A stretch of DNA of 11,222 bases from JBCCRH01 sp039208045. Its GTDB lineage: Bacteria; Bacteroidota; Bacteroidia; Chitinophagales; Saprospiraceae. Under the pieces are notes generated by a model. The model had not been told where the DNA came from, did no database searches, and worked only from the letters and a program-made list of their open reading frames with translations. How positions within the stretch are numbered: position 1 is the stretch's first letter; every line of letters starts with the position of its first letter. Both the position numbers and the translations under genes were made by a program. The stretch spans positions 1-11,222 of the forward strand of contig JBCCRH010000180.1 of the NCBI GenBank assembly GCA_039208045.1. Reading direction: 5' to 3'. Positions 1 through 6,869 of the stretch are shown in pieces.

Positions 1-1103
1 GCCTGGGGTTGCTGTATGCAAATATTCATAGGGTTGTCACCTGATTTAGTAGCATCCAAAATGCCATCATACAGAATATCCTGGGAAGTACCGGGGAAAA
101 GCAAGTTGACCATCTGCCCAAATTTTTTGCTCAAATCCGGAATGCCTTTTTTGCGCTGGAAAGTATTGTTGTGGATGTAAATATCATAAGTGTACGGATC
201 ATAGCGTTCATCTTTCCACTCATTTTCGGTGATGTAATAACTAGCGATGGCTGCCCCGATCGTCTTATGGCCTAGGATTTCATTTTCATAAATTTCTACT
301 CATTTGGCAGATAATAGGATGATACCCGTACCTGGTGGAACGAAACCTACGATATTGCCTGCTGGAGCGAAGTTCTTGTGGTTGTTCTCCACAATCTTGT
401 TACGGAAAACCTTGCAGGTATGGCCATTCACCTGAGGTAAATCAGGAAGGTCAAATACTAAAATACCACCCGTATTATTACGAGCTTCATTATCATACAC
501 CTCAGAATTAATGCAATTTTCGATCTCAATACCCGCTACATTTTCAACCGCTTTACAATTTCGTACAACTACATTCGTCGATTGCCCTACATAAATGCCA
601 GCATCCGAAGCATAACTGGCAACACAGCCTTCAATAAGTACATCCTCACAAGCCACTGGGTATAGGCCATAGCCTCCATTGGCTGCTTTAGCTCCACCAC
701 TCCAGGTTGTCTCTACATTTTGTAAGGTCACCCCTTTACAATCTTGCAGTTTGATACAATCCCCTTTGGTATCCTGAATCGTAAGGTCTTTTATGGTGAC
801 CGAATCTGCGGTAACTTTCAGGCCTTCCGCACCCACCTTTTGGCCCAGAAAAGATAAAATAGTCTTGCCCATGCCCGCCCCGGTGATCGTAATATTCGGG
901 ATACCATCTAGCGAAAGCGGACGATCGAAGTAATAGGTACCTGCTGGAATCTGAATAGTAGCACCTGATTGGGCAGTGATGAGTTGCTCTTGTAGTTGCG
1001 CATAGAGCGCTTCATTAATCGCATCAGGAGCCTTGGGGGTGGAAGAGTTGGTGCAGGCAAATAGTCCAAAGCACAGGCTAGAGAGTAGCAGTATTCTATT
1101 CAT
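1..1103 (-). pseudogene. parallel beta-helix lipoprotein, interrupted by an in-frame TGA and cut by the window edge
   Basis: The gene starts at ATG 1101-1103 and encodes a lipoprotein signal peptide with lipobox LFAC (Cys17), so the product should be lipidated and exported. From about residue 45 it has right-handed beta-helix repeats of the pectate-lyase/NosD style (for example NITITGAGMGKT, SVTIKDLTIQDTKGDCIKL, DVLIEGCVASYASDAGIYVG). It resembles the TIGR03805 beta-helix family, whose members usually pair with a second exported protein of unknown function; any partner would lie left of the window. After residue 267 there is a TGA (300-302). The same frame then stays open for 99 codons to the window edge, starting VEIYENEILG and containing SYYITENEWKDERYDPY and DILYDGILD, which look like the normal continuation of this family. 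A single nonsense change (for example CGA to TGA) or a sequencing error explains this best. Downstream residues have no good start codon of their own. Function is unknown; no catalytic residues were identified. Confidence 0.8.
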
Positions 1104-1177
1104 GATTCAGGTATTTTACTTGAAAATAAGGATTAACCAGCAGTTGGCCAAAGTAAATTGGCTAGTAATAATAAATT

Positions 1178-1193
1178 ACGAACAAACATTCGT
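1178..1193. promoter_or_regulatory. inverted repeat, possible operator upstream of the beta-helix lipoprotein gene
   Basis: ACGAA-caaaca-TTCGT is a perfect 5-bp inverted repeat with a 6-base spacer, 75 bases upstream of the minus-strand start at 1103. The size and ACGAA/TTCGT half-sites resemble operators of TetR-type repressors, but no regulator gene is in the window. A TTACTTTG on the minus strand (1150-1157) could be the -7 element of the same gene. The rest of 1104-1286 is A/T-rich with no other feature I can support. Confidence 0.25.
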
Positions 1194-1286
1194 TTTTAAA
1201 TAATGCAGTAAAAGCAGGCTTTTTTTGATGAAATGATGATGAGACTGACTTTTTTTGTGAAAAAGCTAATTTATTGAAGGGTAAAC

Positions 1287-1317
1287 TTGTATGCTACCGA
1301 ATTAATTTATACGTTTA
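1287..1317 (+). promoter_or_regulatory. probable promoter of the Phe/Tyr leader and operon
   Basis: TTG at 1287-1289 and TAcgTTTA at 1310-1317 are separated by 20 bases. They match the Bacteroidota vegetative promoter (TTTG, 19-20 bases, TAnnTTTG) with one mismatch in the -7 element. Transcription would begin near 1324, about 14 bases before the leader peptide start. Placed by eye. Confidence 0.4.
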
Positions 1318-1337
1318 CGCGTACAAGAGATATTAAA

Positions 1338-1403
1338 ATGATTACATCTATTAGCAAGTCTTTCTTTTACTTTTTTAGCTTTTACTTTTACGGACAACCG
1401 TAG
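1338..1403 (+). CDS. Phe/Tyr-rich attenuator leader peptide (21 aa)
   Basis: This small reading frame runs from ATG 1338 to TAG 1401-1403. Residues 8-18 read SFFYFFSFYFY, so nine of the ten residues 9-18 are Phe (six) or Tyr (three), and the peptide ends GQP. It lies directly upstream of an intrinsic terminator (1440-1466) and of a Phe/Tyr biosynthesis operon. This is the arrangement of pheL-type transcription attenuators: translation speed through the Phe and Tyr codons reports charged tRNA levels. The peptide itself probably has no function. There is no clear Shine-Dalgarno sequence, only a purine run (1325-1330), as is usual in Bacteroidota. The codon content plus context makes chance unlikely, but translation has not been shown. 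Confidence 0.85.
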   Translation: MITSISKSFFYFFSFYFYGQP

Positions 1404-1444
1404 GGGCTGCTAAAAATTTGTTGTAAGATGTAATAAGTTGCCCC
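1389..1444 (+). promoter_or_regulatory. attenuator: leader hairpin and alternative antiterminator stem
   Basis: Two exclusive structures can be drawn. A short hairpin TACGG-ACAA-CCGTA (1389-1402) overlaps the last Tyr codon and the stop codon. Alternatively GGGGC (1403-1407), which begins at the last base of the stop codon, pairs with GCCCC (1440-1444). After one U-U mismatch, 1409-1411 can pair with 1436-1438 (one G-U). The second pairing uses the 5' arm of the terminator and so would prevent termination. A ribosome stalled on the Phe/Tyr codons would disrupt the first hairpin and leave GGGGC free. A ribosome that reaches the stop codon would cover GGGGC and let the terminator form. Pairings were drawn by hand without energies. 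Confidence 0.6.
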
Positions 1445-1466
1445 GTTCATGCGGGGCTTTTTTTTT
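1440..1466 (+). terminator. intrinsic terminator of the Phe/Tyr attenuator
   Basis: GCCCCG (1440-1445), a 6-base loop and CGGGGC (1452-1457) form a perfect 6-bp GC stem followed by nine T (1458-1466). It lies 36 bases after the leader stop codon and 63 bases before the prephenate dehydratase start. No other plus-strand gene lies upstream that it could serve, which supports a regulatory role. Confidence 0.85.
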
Positions 1467-1529
1467 GCCTGTAACCAAAGCGTTGAGTAGTAGAACCAAG
1501 TCATTTTTTCATTAAAAAATAATACGATC

Positions 1530-2420
1530 ATGCTTTCAACAGATTCTTCTTCTACCTCCGATCTAGTCGACTCCTCGTCTAAACGGCGGGTATGCATCCA
1601 AGGTTATGCTGGTGCATTTCACGAAATAGCTGCCCGTCACTGCTTTCAAGCAGAAGAAATTGAGGTCGTTCCGGCACACACTTTTGACGATTTAGTAGGT
1701 ATGATTGAAAAAGGTGTAGAAACAGACTTGGGACTCATGGCTATTGAGAATACGCTAGCTGGCAGCTTGATGTATAATTATAACCTGCTCAACAGTTCCC
1801 AACTTGCCATTACAGGTGAAGTCTTTTTGCGCATCAAACAAAACCTATTGGCACTGCCCGGAACGCGTATTGAGGAGCTAGAAGAAGTGCACTCACACCC
1901 TATCGCTATCGCTCAATGCCGTGCTTTTTTTAGGCAATATCCCCATATCCGATTGGTAGAAACCGTCGATACTGCGCTGGCTGCCAAACGCGTACGCAAC
2001 GAGCATTTAACGAAAGTGGGCGCAATAGCTAGTACACTTGCTGGTGACATCTACGATATGGAAGTACTGGCAGGCGGTATCGAAACCAATAAGAAAAATC
2101 ATACGCGCTTCTTGGTCTTAGAGCGCAAGGTAGAAGTGCAAATGGACGCTGCCGCTAATAAGGTATCCCTATGCTTTTCCATAGACCACGAGGTAGGGAG
2201 CTTGTACAAAATTTTGTCGGTATTGGCTGCTTACCATGTCAATTTGACCAAAATACAATCGGCACCGATTATCGGACAGCCTTGGGAGTACTTGTTCTTT
2301 GTCGATTTTGTAGCAGAAGGAAAAGTGGGATGCCAGCAGGCTATTGATGCAATTCGCCCGATTACCCACAATTTGCATGTGATGGGCGTTTACCACAAAG
2401 GTCAACACTTTGACTATTAA
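1530..2420 (+). CDS. pheA: prephenate dehydratase
   Basis: Converts prephenate to phenylpyruvate, the committed step to phenylalanine, in the cytoplasm. The 296-residue protein is the monofunctional type without a chorismate mutase domain; the mutase is supplied by the last gene of the operon. The catalytic domain spans about residues 20-195, with the GYAGAFHE motif near its start, ENTLAGS at 73-79 and NHTRF with the conserved Thr192-Arg193-Phe194 at its end. A regulatory ACT domain follows (about 211-288). It has GSLYKIL and KIQSAP where the Phe-binding GALV and ESRP motifs sit in the E. coli type; the variation looks like the Bacteroidota form, so Phe feedback is likely but not certain. The first 18 residues are Ser/Thr-rich and outside the domain. 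The ATG lies 63 bases after the attenuator terminator, in an A/T-rich region without a Shine-Dalgarno sequence. Confidence 0.95.
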   Translation: MLSTDSSSTSDLVDSSSKRRVCIQGYAGAFHEIAARHCFQAEEIEVVPAHTFDDLVGMIEKGVETDLGLMAIENTLAGSLMYNYNLLNSSQLAITGEVFLRIKQNLLALPGTRIEELEEVHSHPIAIAQCRAFFRQYPHIRLVETVDTALAAKRVRNEHLTKVGAIASTLAGDIYDMEVLAGGIETNKKNHTRFLVLERKVEVQMDAAANKVSLCFSIDHEVGSLYKILSVLAAYHVNLTKIQSAPIIGQPWEYLFFVDFVAEGKVGCQQAIDAIRPITHNLHVMGVYHKGQHFDY

Positions 2421-2427
2421 AAAACAG

Positions 2428-3609
2428 ATGATGATCGAACCAATTATAGCAACAGCCAGCCGCTTGGGAGAAGTGAAGGAATACTACTTTTCTACCAAGC
2501 TCAGAGAAATCGCAGCCATGCGAGCCGAAGGCAAGCAGGTGCTCAACCTGGGTATCGGCAGCCCCGATTTGCCCCCCAATCGACCTGCTATCGACGAACT
2601 GATTGAGCATAGTATGCAAGACGGAAATCATGCGTATCAGAGCTATTCGGGCATCCAAGAGTTGCGGGAAGCTTTCGCTAAATGGTACGCCCAATACTTT
2701 AAGGTACACCTCAATCCTACAGATGAGGTGCTACCGCTGATCGGTTCTAAGGAGGGGATTATGCACATTTCTATGACCTATTTGGAAATGGGAGATGAAG
2801 TATTGGTACCTAACCCCGGCTACCCCGCTTACAGTGCCGTTGCACGACTGACAGGAGCTAGCATTCGTACCTACAGCCTGAAGCCAGAAAACAAGTGGCT
2901 GCCCGATCTGGAAGCACTAGCCCAAACTGACTTGAGTAAGGTAAAAATCATGTGGGTCAACTATCCCAATATGCCGACTGGCACACCAGCGAACTTCAAC
3001 TTTTTCGAGCGTTTGATCGCTTTCGCTAAATGTCATAATATACTGGTAGTCAACGACAACCCTTATGCCTTTATCCTATCGGATCAGCCTATGAGCTTGC
3101 TTCAAGTAGATGGGGCCAAAGAAGTGGCATTAGAGCTTAACTCTTTGAGCAAATCGCACAATATGGCAGGTTGGCGCGTAGGGATGTTAGCAGGAGCGGC
3201 ACCCTATTTGAAGACCATTTTGCGTTTTAAAAGTAATATGGATTCAGGGATGTTCAAACCGGTACAACTCGCTGCTACAGAAGCCCTCAAAGCACCAGCG
3301 AGCTGGTATGAGCGGCTCAATGCCGTGTATCGGGAGCGTAGAGAGTTGGTGTTCCAACTGCTCGATATTTTGGGCTGCCACTTTGATCGCCAGCAAGTAG
3401 GAATGTTTGTGTGGGCGAAAATACCAAGCCACTTTAAAGACTGCTATGCTCTCTCGGATGAAGTGCTATACCAGTCACATGTGTTCATTACTCCAGGCGG
3501 AATTTTTGGTACAGAAGGGGAGCAGTACGTACGGGTATCGCTTTGCGCAGATGGAGAATTATTTAGAGAAGCAATTCGTAGAGTAAAAAAAGCATTAGCT
3601 GTTCATTGA
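2428..3609 (+). CDS. class I/II pyridoxal-phosphate aminotransferase, probably aromatic
   Basis: A fold-type I aminotransferase of 393 residues. Visible features are the SLSKSHNMAGWRVG block with the PLP lysine (Lys242), VNYPNMPTG (the NxPTG-like loop), NDNPYA with the Asp that contacts the pyridine nitrogen, and a C-terminal YVRVSL with the carboxylate-binding Arg. The closest general type is the LL-diaminopimelate/aspartate aminotransferase-like group, which cannot fix the substrate. Its place between pheA and tyrA points to transamination of phenylpyruvate and 4-hydroxyphenylpyruvate to Phe and Tyr, which is an inference from context. ATG 2428 was chosen (2431 is also possible) because homologues start near here; it lies 7 bases after the pheA stop. 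An in-frame TTG at 2410 would overlap pheA. The gene ends in TGA one base before tyrA. Confidence 0.9.
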   Translation: MMIEPIIATASRLGEVKEYYFSTKLREIAAMRAEGKQVLNLGIGSPDLPPNRPAIDELIEHSMQDGNHAYQSYSGIQELREAFAKWYAQYFKVHLNPTDEVLPLIGSKEGIMHISMTYLEMGDEVLVPNPGYPAYSAVARLTGASIRTYSLKPENKWLPDLEALAQTDLSKVKIMWVNYPNMPTGTPANFNFFERLIAFAKCHNILVVNDNPYAFILSDQPMSLLQVDGAKEVALELNSLSKSHNMAGWRVGMLAGAAPYLKTILRFKSNMDSGMFKPVQLAATEALKAPASWYERLNAVYRERRELVFQLLDILGCHFDRQQVGMFVWAKIPSHFKDCYALSDEVLYQSHVFITPGGIFGTEGEQYVRVSLCADGELFREAIRRVKKALAVH

Positions 3610-3610
3610 T

Positions 3611-4450
3611 ATGAATGTTGCAATTGTAGGTATTGGACTAATCGGGGGATCACTAGCAATTACGCTCAAGGAGAATGGTTTTGCTAGCACCATTTACGGG
3701 GTAGATATCAGCTCCGATAATATCGATAAAGCGATTCGTCGGCGACTCATCGATAGGGGAGCTTCTCTGAAAGAAGCGATAGCGCAATGTGACTTGATTA
3801 TCCTTTCCACCCCAGTGGATGCCTTACTCGGTTTACTGCCTAGTGTTTTAGATCAGGTAGAGCATCAGGTCGTCATCGATGTGGGGTCAACCAAGGAACG
3901 CTTGCTCGAACAAATTAAAGATCACCCCAAGCGGGGGCGTTTCGTAGCTACCCACCCGATGGCAGGAACCGAATATTCGGGGCCAGAGGCAGCCATTCCC
4001 AACTTATACGACGATAAGTGTACCGTACTTTGCGAAACCAAATGGAGCGACGCGGATGCTATAACGCTTACGCGAAAAATGTATGAGTCGATTCCGATGT
4101 CCATTGTAGAGATGGATGCAAAATCACACGATGTGCATACGGCATATGTTTCGCACATCTCGCACCTAAGCTCTTTTGCGCTAGCCCTAACGGTATTAGC
4201 GAAAGAGAAAGACGAGGATCGCATTTTTGAGCTAGCTAGTGGAGGATTTAGCTCGACGGTTCGTTTAGCTAAAAGTTCGCCGGATATGTGGATACCCATC
4301 TTCCGGCAGAATCGCGATAACTTGCTCGATGTATTAGACGAACACATTCAGCAATTAGCGCGCTTCAGAAGCCTACTGATCAAAAAGGATTTTGATACTT
4401 TTTATCAGCTTATTGAAGAATCTAATAACATTAAAAAAATATTATCCTAA
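3611..4450 (+). CDS. tyrA: prephenate dehydrogenase
   Basis: Oxidatively decarboxylates prephenate to 4-hydroxyphenylpyruvate, the branch to tyrosine. The 279-residue protein has an N-terminal Rossmann fold with GIGLIGGS (residues 7-14) and an acidic Asp32 at the end of the second strand (GVDIS), which favours NAD over NADP. It continues with LSTPVDA, DVGSTK (90-95), THPMAGTEYSG with the catalytic-type His115, a SHISHLSS helix and STVRLAKSSPDMW with Arg218, which matches the prephenate-binding Arg in this family. There is no fused chorismate mutase or ACT domain, so feedback control may rest on the attenuator and on partner enzymes. The start is one base after the aminotransferase stop, which suggests translational coupling. 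Confidence 0.95.
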   Translation: MNVAIVGIGLIGGSLAITLKENGFASTIYGVDISSDNIDKAIRRRLIDRGASLKEAIAQCDLIILSTPVDALLGLLPSVLDQVEHQVVIDVGSTKERLLEQIKDHPKRGRFVATHPMAGTEYSGPEAAIPNLYDDKCTVLCETKWSDADAITLTRKMYESIPMSIVEMDAKSHDVHTAYVSHISHLSSFALALTVLAKEKDEDRIFELASGGFSSTVRLAKSSPDMWIPIFRQNRDNLLDVLDEHIQQLARFRSLLIKKDFDTFYQLIEESNNIKKILS

Positions 4451-4454
4451 CACC

Positions 4455-5558
4455 ATGGAAATGCAGTTCACACCTTATTTCAAAAAGCCTAACCAGCAGC
4501 CTTACGTTATTGCTGGTCCATGCAGTGCTGAATCAGAAGAGCAGGTGCTCAGTACCGCTCGCGCACTCGCTAAGCAAAATGTCGATTTGTTCCGTTCTGG
4601 CATCTGGAAGCCTCGTACGCGCCCCGGCTCGTTCGAAGGCGTAGGTAAAATTGGCCTAAAATGGCTCAAAACAGTCAAAGAAGAAACAGGCCTCAAAGTA
4701 ACAACGGAAGTTGCCAAGCGCGACCACGTTTTTGAAGCAGTAAAGCACGGCATTGACGTACTTTGGCTGGGTGCACGTACCACCGTGAATCCGTTCTCTG
4801 TACAAGAAGTAGCCGATGCGCTAGACGGCATTGACATCCCTGTATTGATCAAAAACCCTATCAATCCAGATTTGAAGCTATGGATTGGCGCCATTGAGCG
4901 CATCTACAAAGCAGGTATCACTAGAGTAGGGGTCATCCACCGGGGTTTTTCTTACCACGGCGACACGAAATACCGTAATGTACCAAGATGGCAAATTCCA
5001 ATCGACTTGAAGCGTCAGTTTCCTGAATTGGTAGTCATTTGTGACAACAGCCACATTTGTGGCCGCCGAGATATTCTCTTAGATGTGGCCCAAAAAGCGA
5101 TGGACTTGAACTTCGATGGTATCATGACGGAAGTCCACCCTACGCCTGATAAGGCATGGAGTGATGCGAAGCAACAAATTACGCCCGATCAGTTCTTAGA
5201 CCTAACCAACCAATTGGTACAGCGTACGGTCACTACTGACGATATGGAATTTCAAAATAATATTGAGCACTTGCGCCACGAGATTGATGAGATCGATGAA
5301 GAAGTCATCAACTTAATGGGTAAGCGTATGAATATTGCGGAGAAAATTGGCGAGTACAAAAAACGCAATAACATTGCTATTTTGCAGTCAAGCCGTTGGA
5401 ACGAAATCCTTGAAAAATCCATCATCAAGGGACAACTAAAAGGCTTGAGTGAAGAATTTATGGCAGTAGTATTGAAAGCGATTCATCAAGAATCGATCAA
5501 TCACCAAGCCAAGGTCATGCACAATAAGCAGGTAGAAGACTTGCAAGGTGGCCAATAA
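4455..5558 (+). CDS. bifunctional DAHP synthase / chorismate mutase
   Basis: A 367-residue fusion. Residues 1-258 are a type I-beta (KDO8P-synthase-like) 3-deoxy-7-phosphoheptulonate synthase, which condenses phosphoenolpyruvate and erythrose 4-phosphate at the entry to the shikimate pathway. Visible are AGPCSAES with the metal ligand Cys23, KPRTRPGSFEG (52-62), NSH (198-200) and TEVHPTP (225-231). Residues 268-350 are an AroQ-type chorismate mutase: IEHLRHEIDEIDEEVINL, MGKRMNIAEKIGEYKK and a C-terminal SRW...HQESINHQ helix. The mutase domain at the C terminus is the Porphyromonas/Prevotella arrangement, in which the mutase ligand prephenate inhibits the synthase. ATG 4455 was chosen, 4 bases after tyrA; a TTG at 4392 would add 21 residues that fit no family and overlap tyrA. 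This is the last gene of the operon, and no strong terminator follows. Confidence 0.93.
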   Translation: MEMQFTPYFKKPNQQPYVIAGPCSAESEEQVLSTARALAKQNVDLFRSGIWKPRTRPGSFEGVGKIGLKWLKTVKEETGLKVTTEVAKRDHVFEAVKHGIDVLWLGARTTVNPFSVQEVADALDGIDIPVLIKNPINPDLKLWIGAIERIYKAGITRVGVIHRGFSYHGDTKYRNVPRWQIPIDLKRQFPELVVICDNSHICGRRDILLDVAQKAMDLNFDGIMTEVHPTPDKAWSDAKQQITPDQFLDLTNQLVQRTVTTDDMEFQNNIEHLRHEIDEIDEEVINLMGKRMNIAEKIGEYKKRNNIAILQSSRWNEILEKSIIKGQLKGLSEEFMAVVLKAIHQESINHQAKVMHNKQVEDLQGGQ

Positions 5559-5651
5559 GTAACTTACTAAGTTGTAGTAAAGAATGCTAGACTGTCGATT
5601 TTTTACATTTTTTAGATAATTATGGGTTAGTTTTTAACAATCCTATGTGTT

Positions 5652-5659
5652 TATATTTG
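5652..5659 (+). promoter_or_regulatory. -7 promoter element of the enoyl-CoA hydratase gene
   Basis: TAtaTTTG is an exact match to the Bacteroidota -7 consensus, 19 bases before the ATG at 5679. The -33 element is weak (TTAG at 5627-5630, spacer 21). It makes the hydratase gene independent of the upstream aromatic operon, although read-through is possible because 5559-5651 holds no clear terminator. Confidence 0.5.
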
Positions 5660-5678
5660 TGAAAAAGAAACCGAGATA

Positions 5679-6461
5679 ATGAATTATAAGAATTTGTTAG
5701 TAGAAGAGCAGGATGGCATTCTGATTCTGACGATCAACAGGGAAAAAGCGCTCAATGCACTCAACCAGTTGACGATGTCAGAATTGCAGCAGTTCTTCAG
5801 TGAAGATGCGCCTGAGCAAACCGAGGTAAAGGGGATTGTGATTACGGGAGCAGGGCCAAAATCGTTTGTAGCAGGCGCTGATATTAAGGAGTTTTTGGGT
5901 GTTGATGCAAAGGCTGGCGAAGAATTAGCTCAAAGAGGGCAAGACATATTTACCTTGATTGAGCAATTTCCTAAACCAGTGGTCGCCGCAGTGAATGGCT
6001 TTGCACTTGGGGGTGGATGTGAGTTATGTATGGCTTGCCACCTTCGTATCGCTGGTGAGAAAGCACGTTTTGGGCAACCAGAAGTAAACCTAGGAATCAT
6101 CCCTGGCTATGGTGGTACACAACGCCTAATCCAATACATCGGCAAGACCAAAGCAGTAGAATTGCTACTTACCGGAGATATGATTGATGCAAATGAGGCT
6201 TATCGTCTAGGCTTAGTAAACGCCGTGGTGGCACCAGGAGAGGAGGTCAATGCAGCGAAAGCTATGATTGAGAAAATAGCAGCCAAAGGGCCAGTAGCTA
6301 TCGGAAAAGTTATCGAAGCAGTCAATGCTTATTTCCAGTACGATGAAGATGGTTTTGCCCACGAAGTGCGTGCTTTTGGCCAAACTACTGGAACAGAAGA
6401 TTTTAGAGAAGGTGCTGCTGCTTTCATTGAAAAGCGAAAAGCAAATTTCGCAGGAAAGTAG
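5679..6461 (+). CDS. enoyl-CoA hydratase/isomerase (crotonase) family protein
   Basis: A 260-residue crotonase-fold enzyme of normal length that probably hydrates short-chain trans-2-enoyl-CoA to 3-hydroxyacyl-CoA in fatty acid or amino acid degradation or butanoate metabolism. The oxyanion-hole segments are SFVAGADIKEF (62-72) and NGFALGGGCEL (106-116). Both catalytic Glu residues of true hydratases are present: Glu115 in GGCE and Glu135 in FGQPEVNLGIIPGYGGTQRL. This argues for hydratase rather than isomerase or hydrolase activity. The exact acyl chain cannot be read from sequence. It stands alone between its own promoter and a strong terminator, so the context gives no pathway. Confidence 0.92.
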   Translation: MNYKNLLVEEQDGILILTINREKALNALNQLTMSELQQFFSEDAPEQTEVKGIVITGAGPKSFVAGADIKEFLGVDAKAGEELAQRGQDIFTLIEQFPKPVVAAVNGFALGGGCELCMACHLRIAGEKARFGQPEVNLGIIPGYGGTQRLIQYIGKTKAVELLLTGDMIDANEAYRLGLVNAVVAPGEEVNAAKAMIEKIAAKGPVAIGKVIEAVNAYFQYDEDGFAHEVRAFGQTTGTEDFREGAAAFIEKRKANFAGK

Positions 6462-6491
6462 GGTGCCACTCTAGTGCTGATAAAGAGCGAC

Positions 6492-6535
6492 AAAAAGCTA
6501 CTCTTAGTCTTCGGATTAGGAGTAGCTTTTTTTTT
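6492..6535 (+). terminator. strong intrinsic terminator of the enoyl-CoA hydratase gene
   Basis: A long stem, AAGCTACTC-TTAGTC paired with GATTAG-GAGTAGCTT (two G-U pairs), is closed by a C(TTCG)G tetraloop (loop 6510-6513) and followed by an unbroken T run to 6535. It starts 31 bases after the hydratase stop codon. Confidence 0.92.
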
Positions 6536-6536
6536 G

Positions 6537-6574
6537 AAAAAAAATTGCCCAACTACGAATCAGTAGCCAGGCAA
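6537..6574 (-). terminator. minus-strand intrinsic terminator
   Basis: On the minus strand TTGCC-TGG-CTAC, a 6-base loop and GTAG-TTG-GGCAA form a 12-bp stem with three G-U pairs, followed by eight T (6537-6544 on the plus strand read as A). It lies back to back with the hydratase terminator. It must serve a transcript coming from the right, most likely the candidate RNA that starts near 6935. Confidence 0.65.
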
Positions 6575-6706
6575 TCAATAAACCGATTTAAGTACATCTT
6601 TATAGTGCATAATATATACACAGCAGAGCTAGCTAGACTATTAATCTAACCAACCAATATTTACGTGGCTGTTACAGACCCTTTCGAGAAAGTGAAAAGA
6701 TCAGAT

Positions 6707-6869
6707 TAGACTTGTTCCGCCGGTCGCGAATGAGCGAAAGCGTAGCAAATTTTATTCTGAACAAGGCAAAAAACGTAGGTGATGCCGTAGCATCAGCGAG
6801 GCTTTTTAACGCAGTGCAGGATAAAATTCTGCCGCTTGCAGCCATTTAGTGGCCGGCGAAACAAGTCTA
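6707..6869. repeat. 163-bp imperfect palindrome, MITE-like element
   Basis: The outer arms 6708-6725 and 6851-6868 match as inverted repeats at 16 of 18 positions. Inner blocks also match, including AATTTTATTCTG against AATTTTATCCTG. The centre is a perfect TGATGC-CGTA-GCATCA hairpin (6780-6795). All blocks share one centre near 6788, so the whole stretch is one fold-back structure. The trinucleotide ATT flanks it on both sides (6705-6707 and 6869-6871), which could be a target duplication, though three bases prove little. A non-autonomous transposon-like repeat is the likeliest identity; other genomic copies would confirm it. A structured RNA is the alternative. Confidence 0.65.

Noticed and set aside
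300..302. UGA recoding (selenocysteine or altered code)
   Set aside because: No SECIS-like hairpin was evident after the codon, and TGA ends another gene here normally; a point mutation or sequencing error is simpler.
2410..2427. TTG start extending the aminotransferase by 6 residues into pheA
   Set aside because: ATG 2428 lies just after the pheA stop and fits the family's N terminus; a TTG start with overlap is less likely.
4392..4454. TTG start extending DAHP synthase by 21 residues into tyrA
   Set aside because: The added residues fit no family and ATG 4455 is ideally placed 4 bases after tyrA.
5563..5582. Weak inverted repeat TTACT...AGTAA after the aromatic operon as a terminator
   Set aside because: The stem is only 5 A/T-rich base pairs and no T run follows directly.
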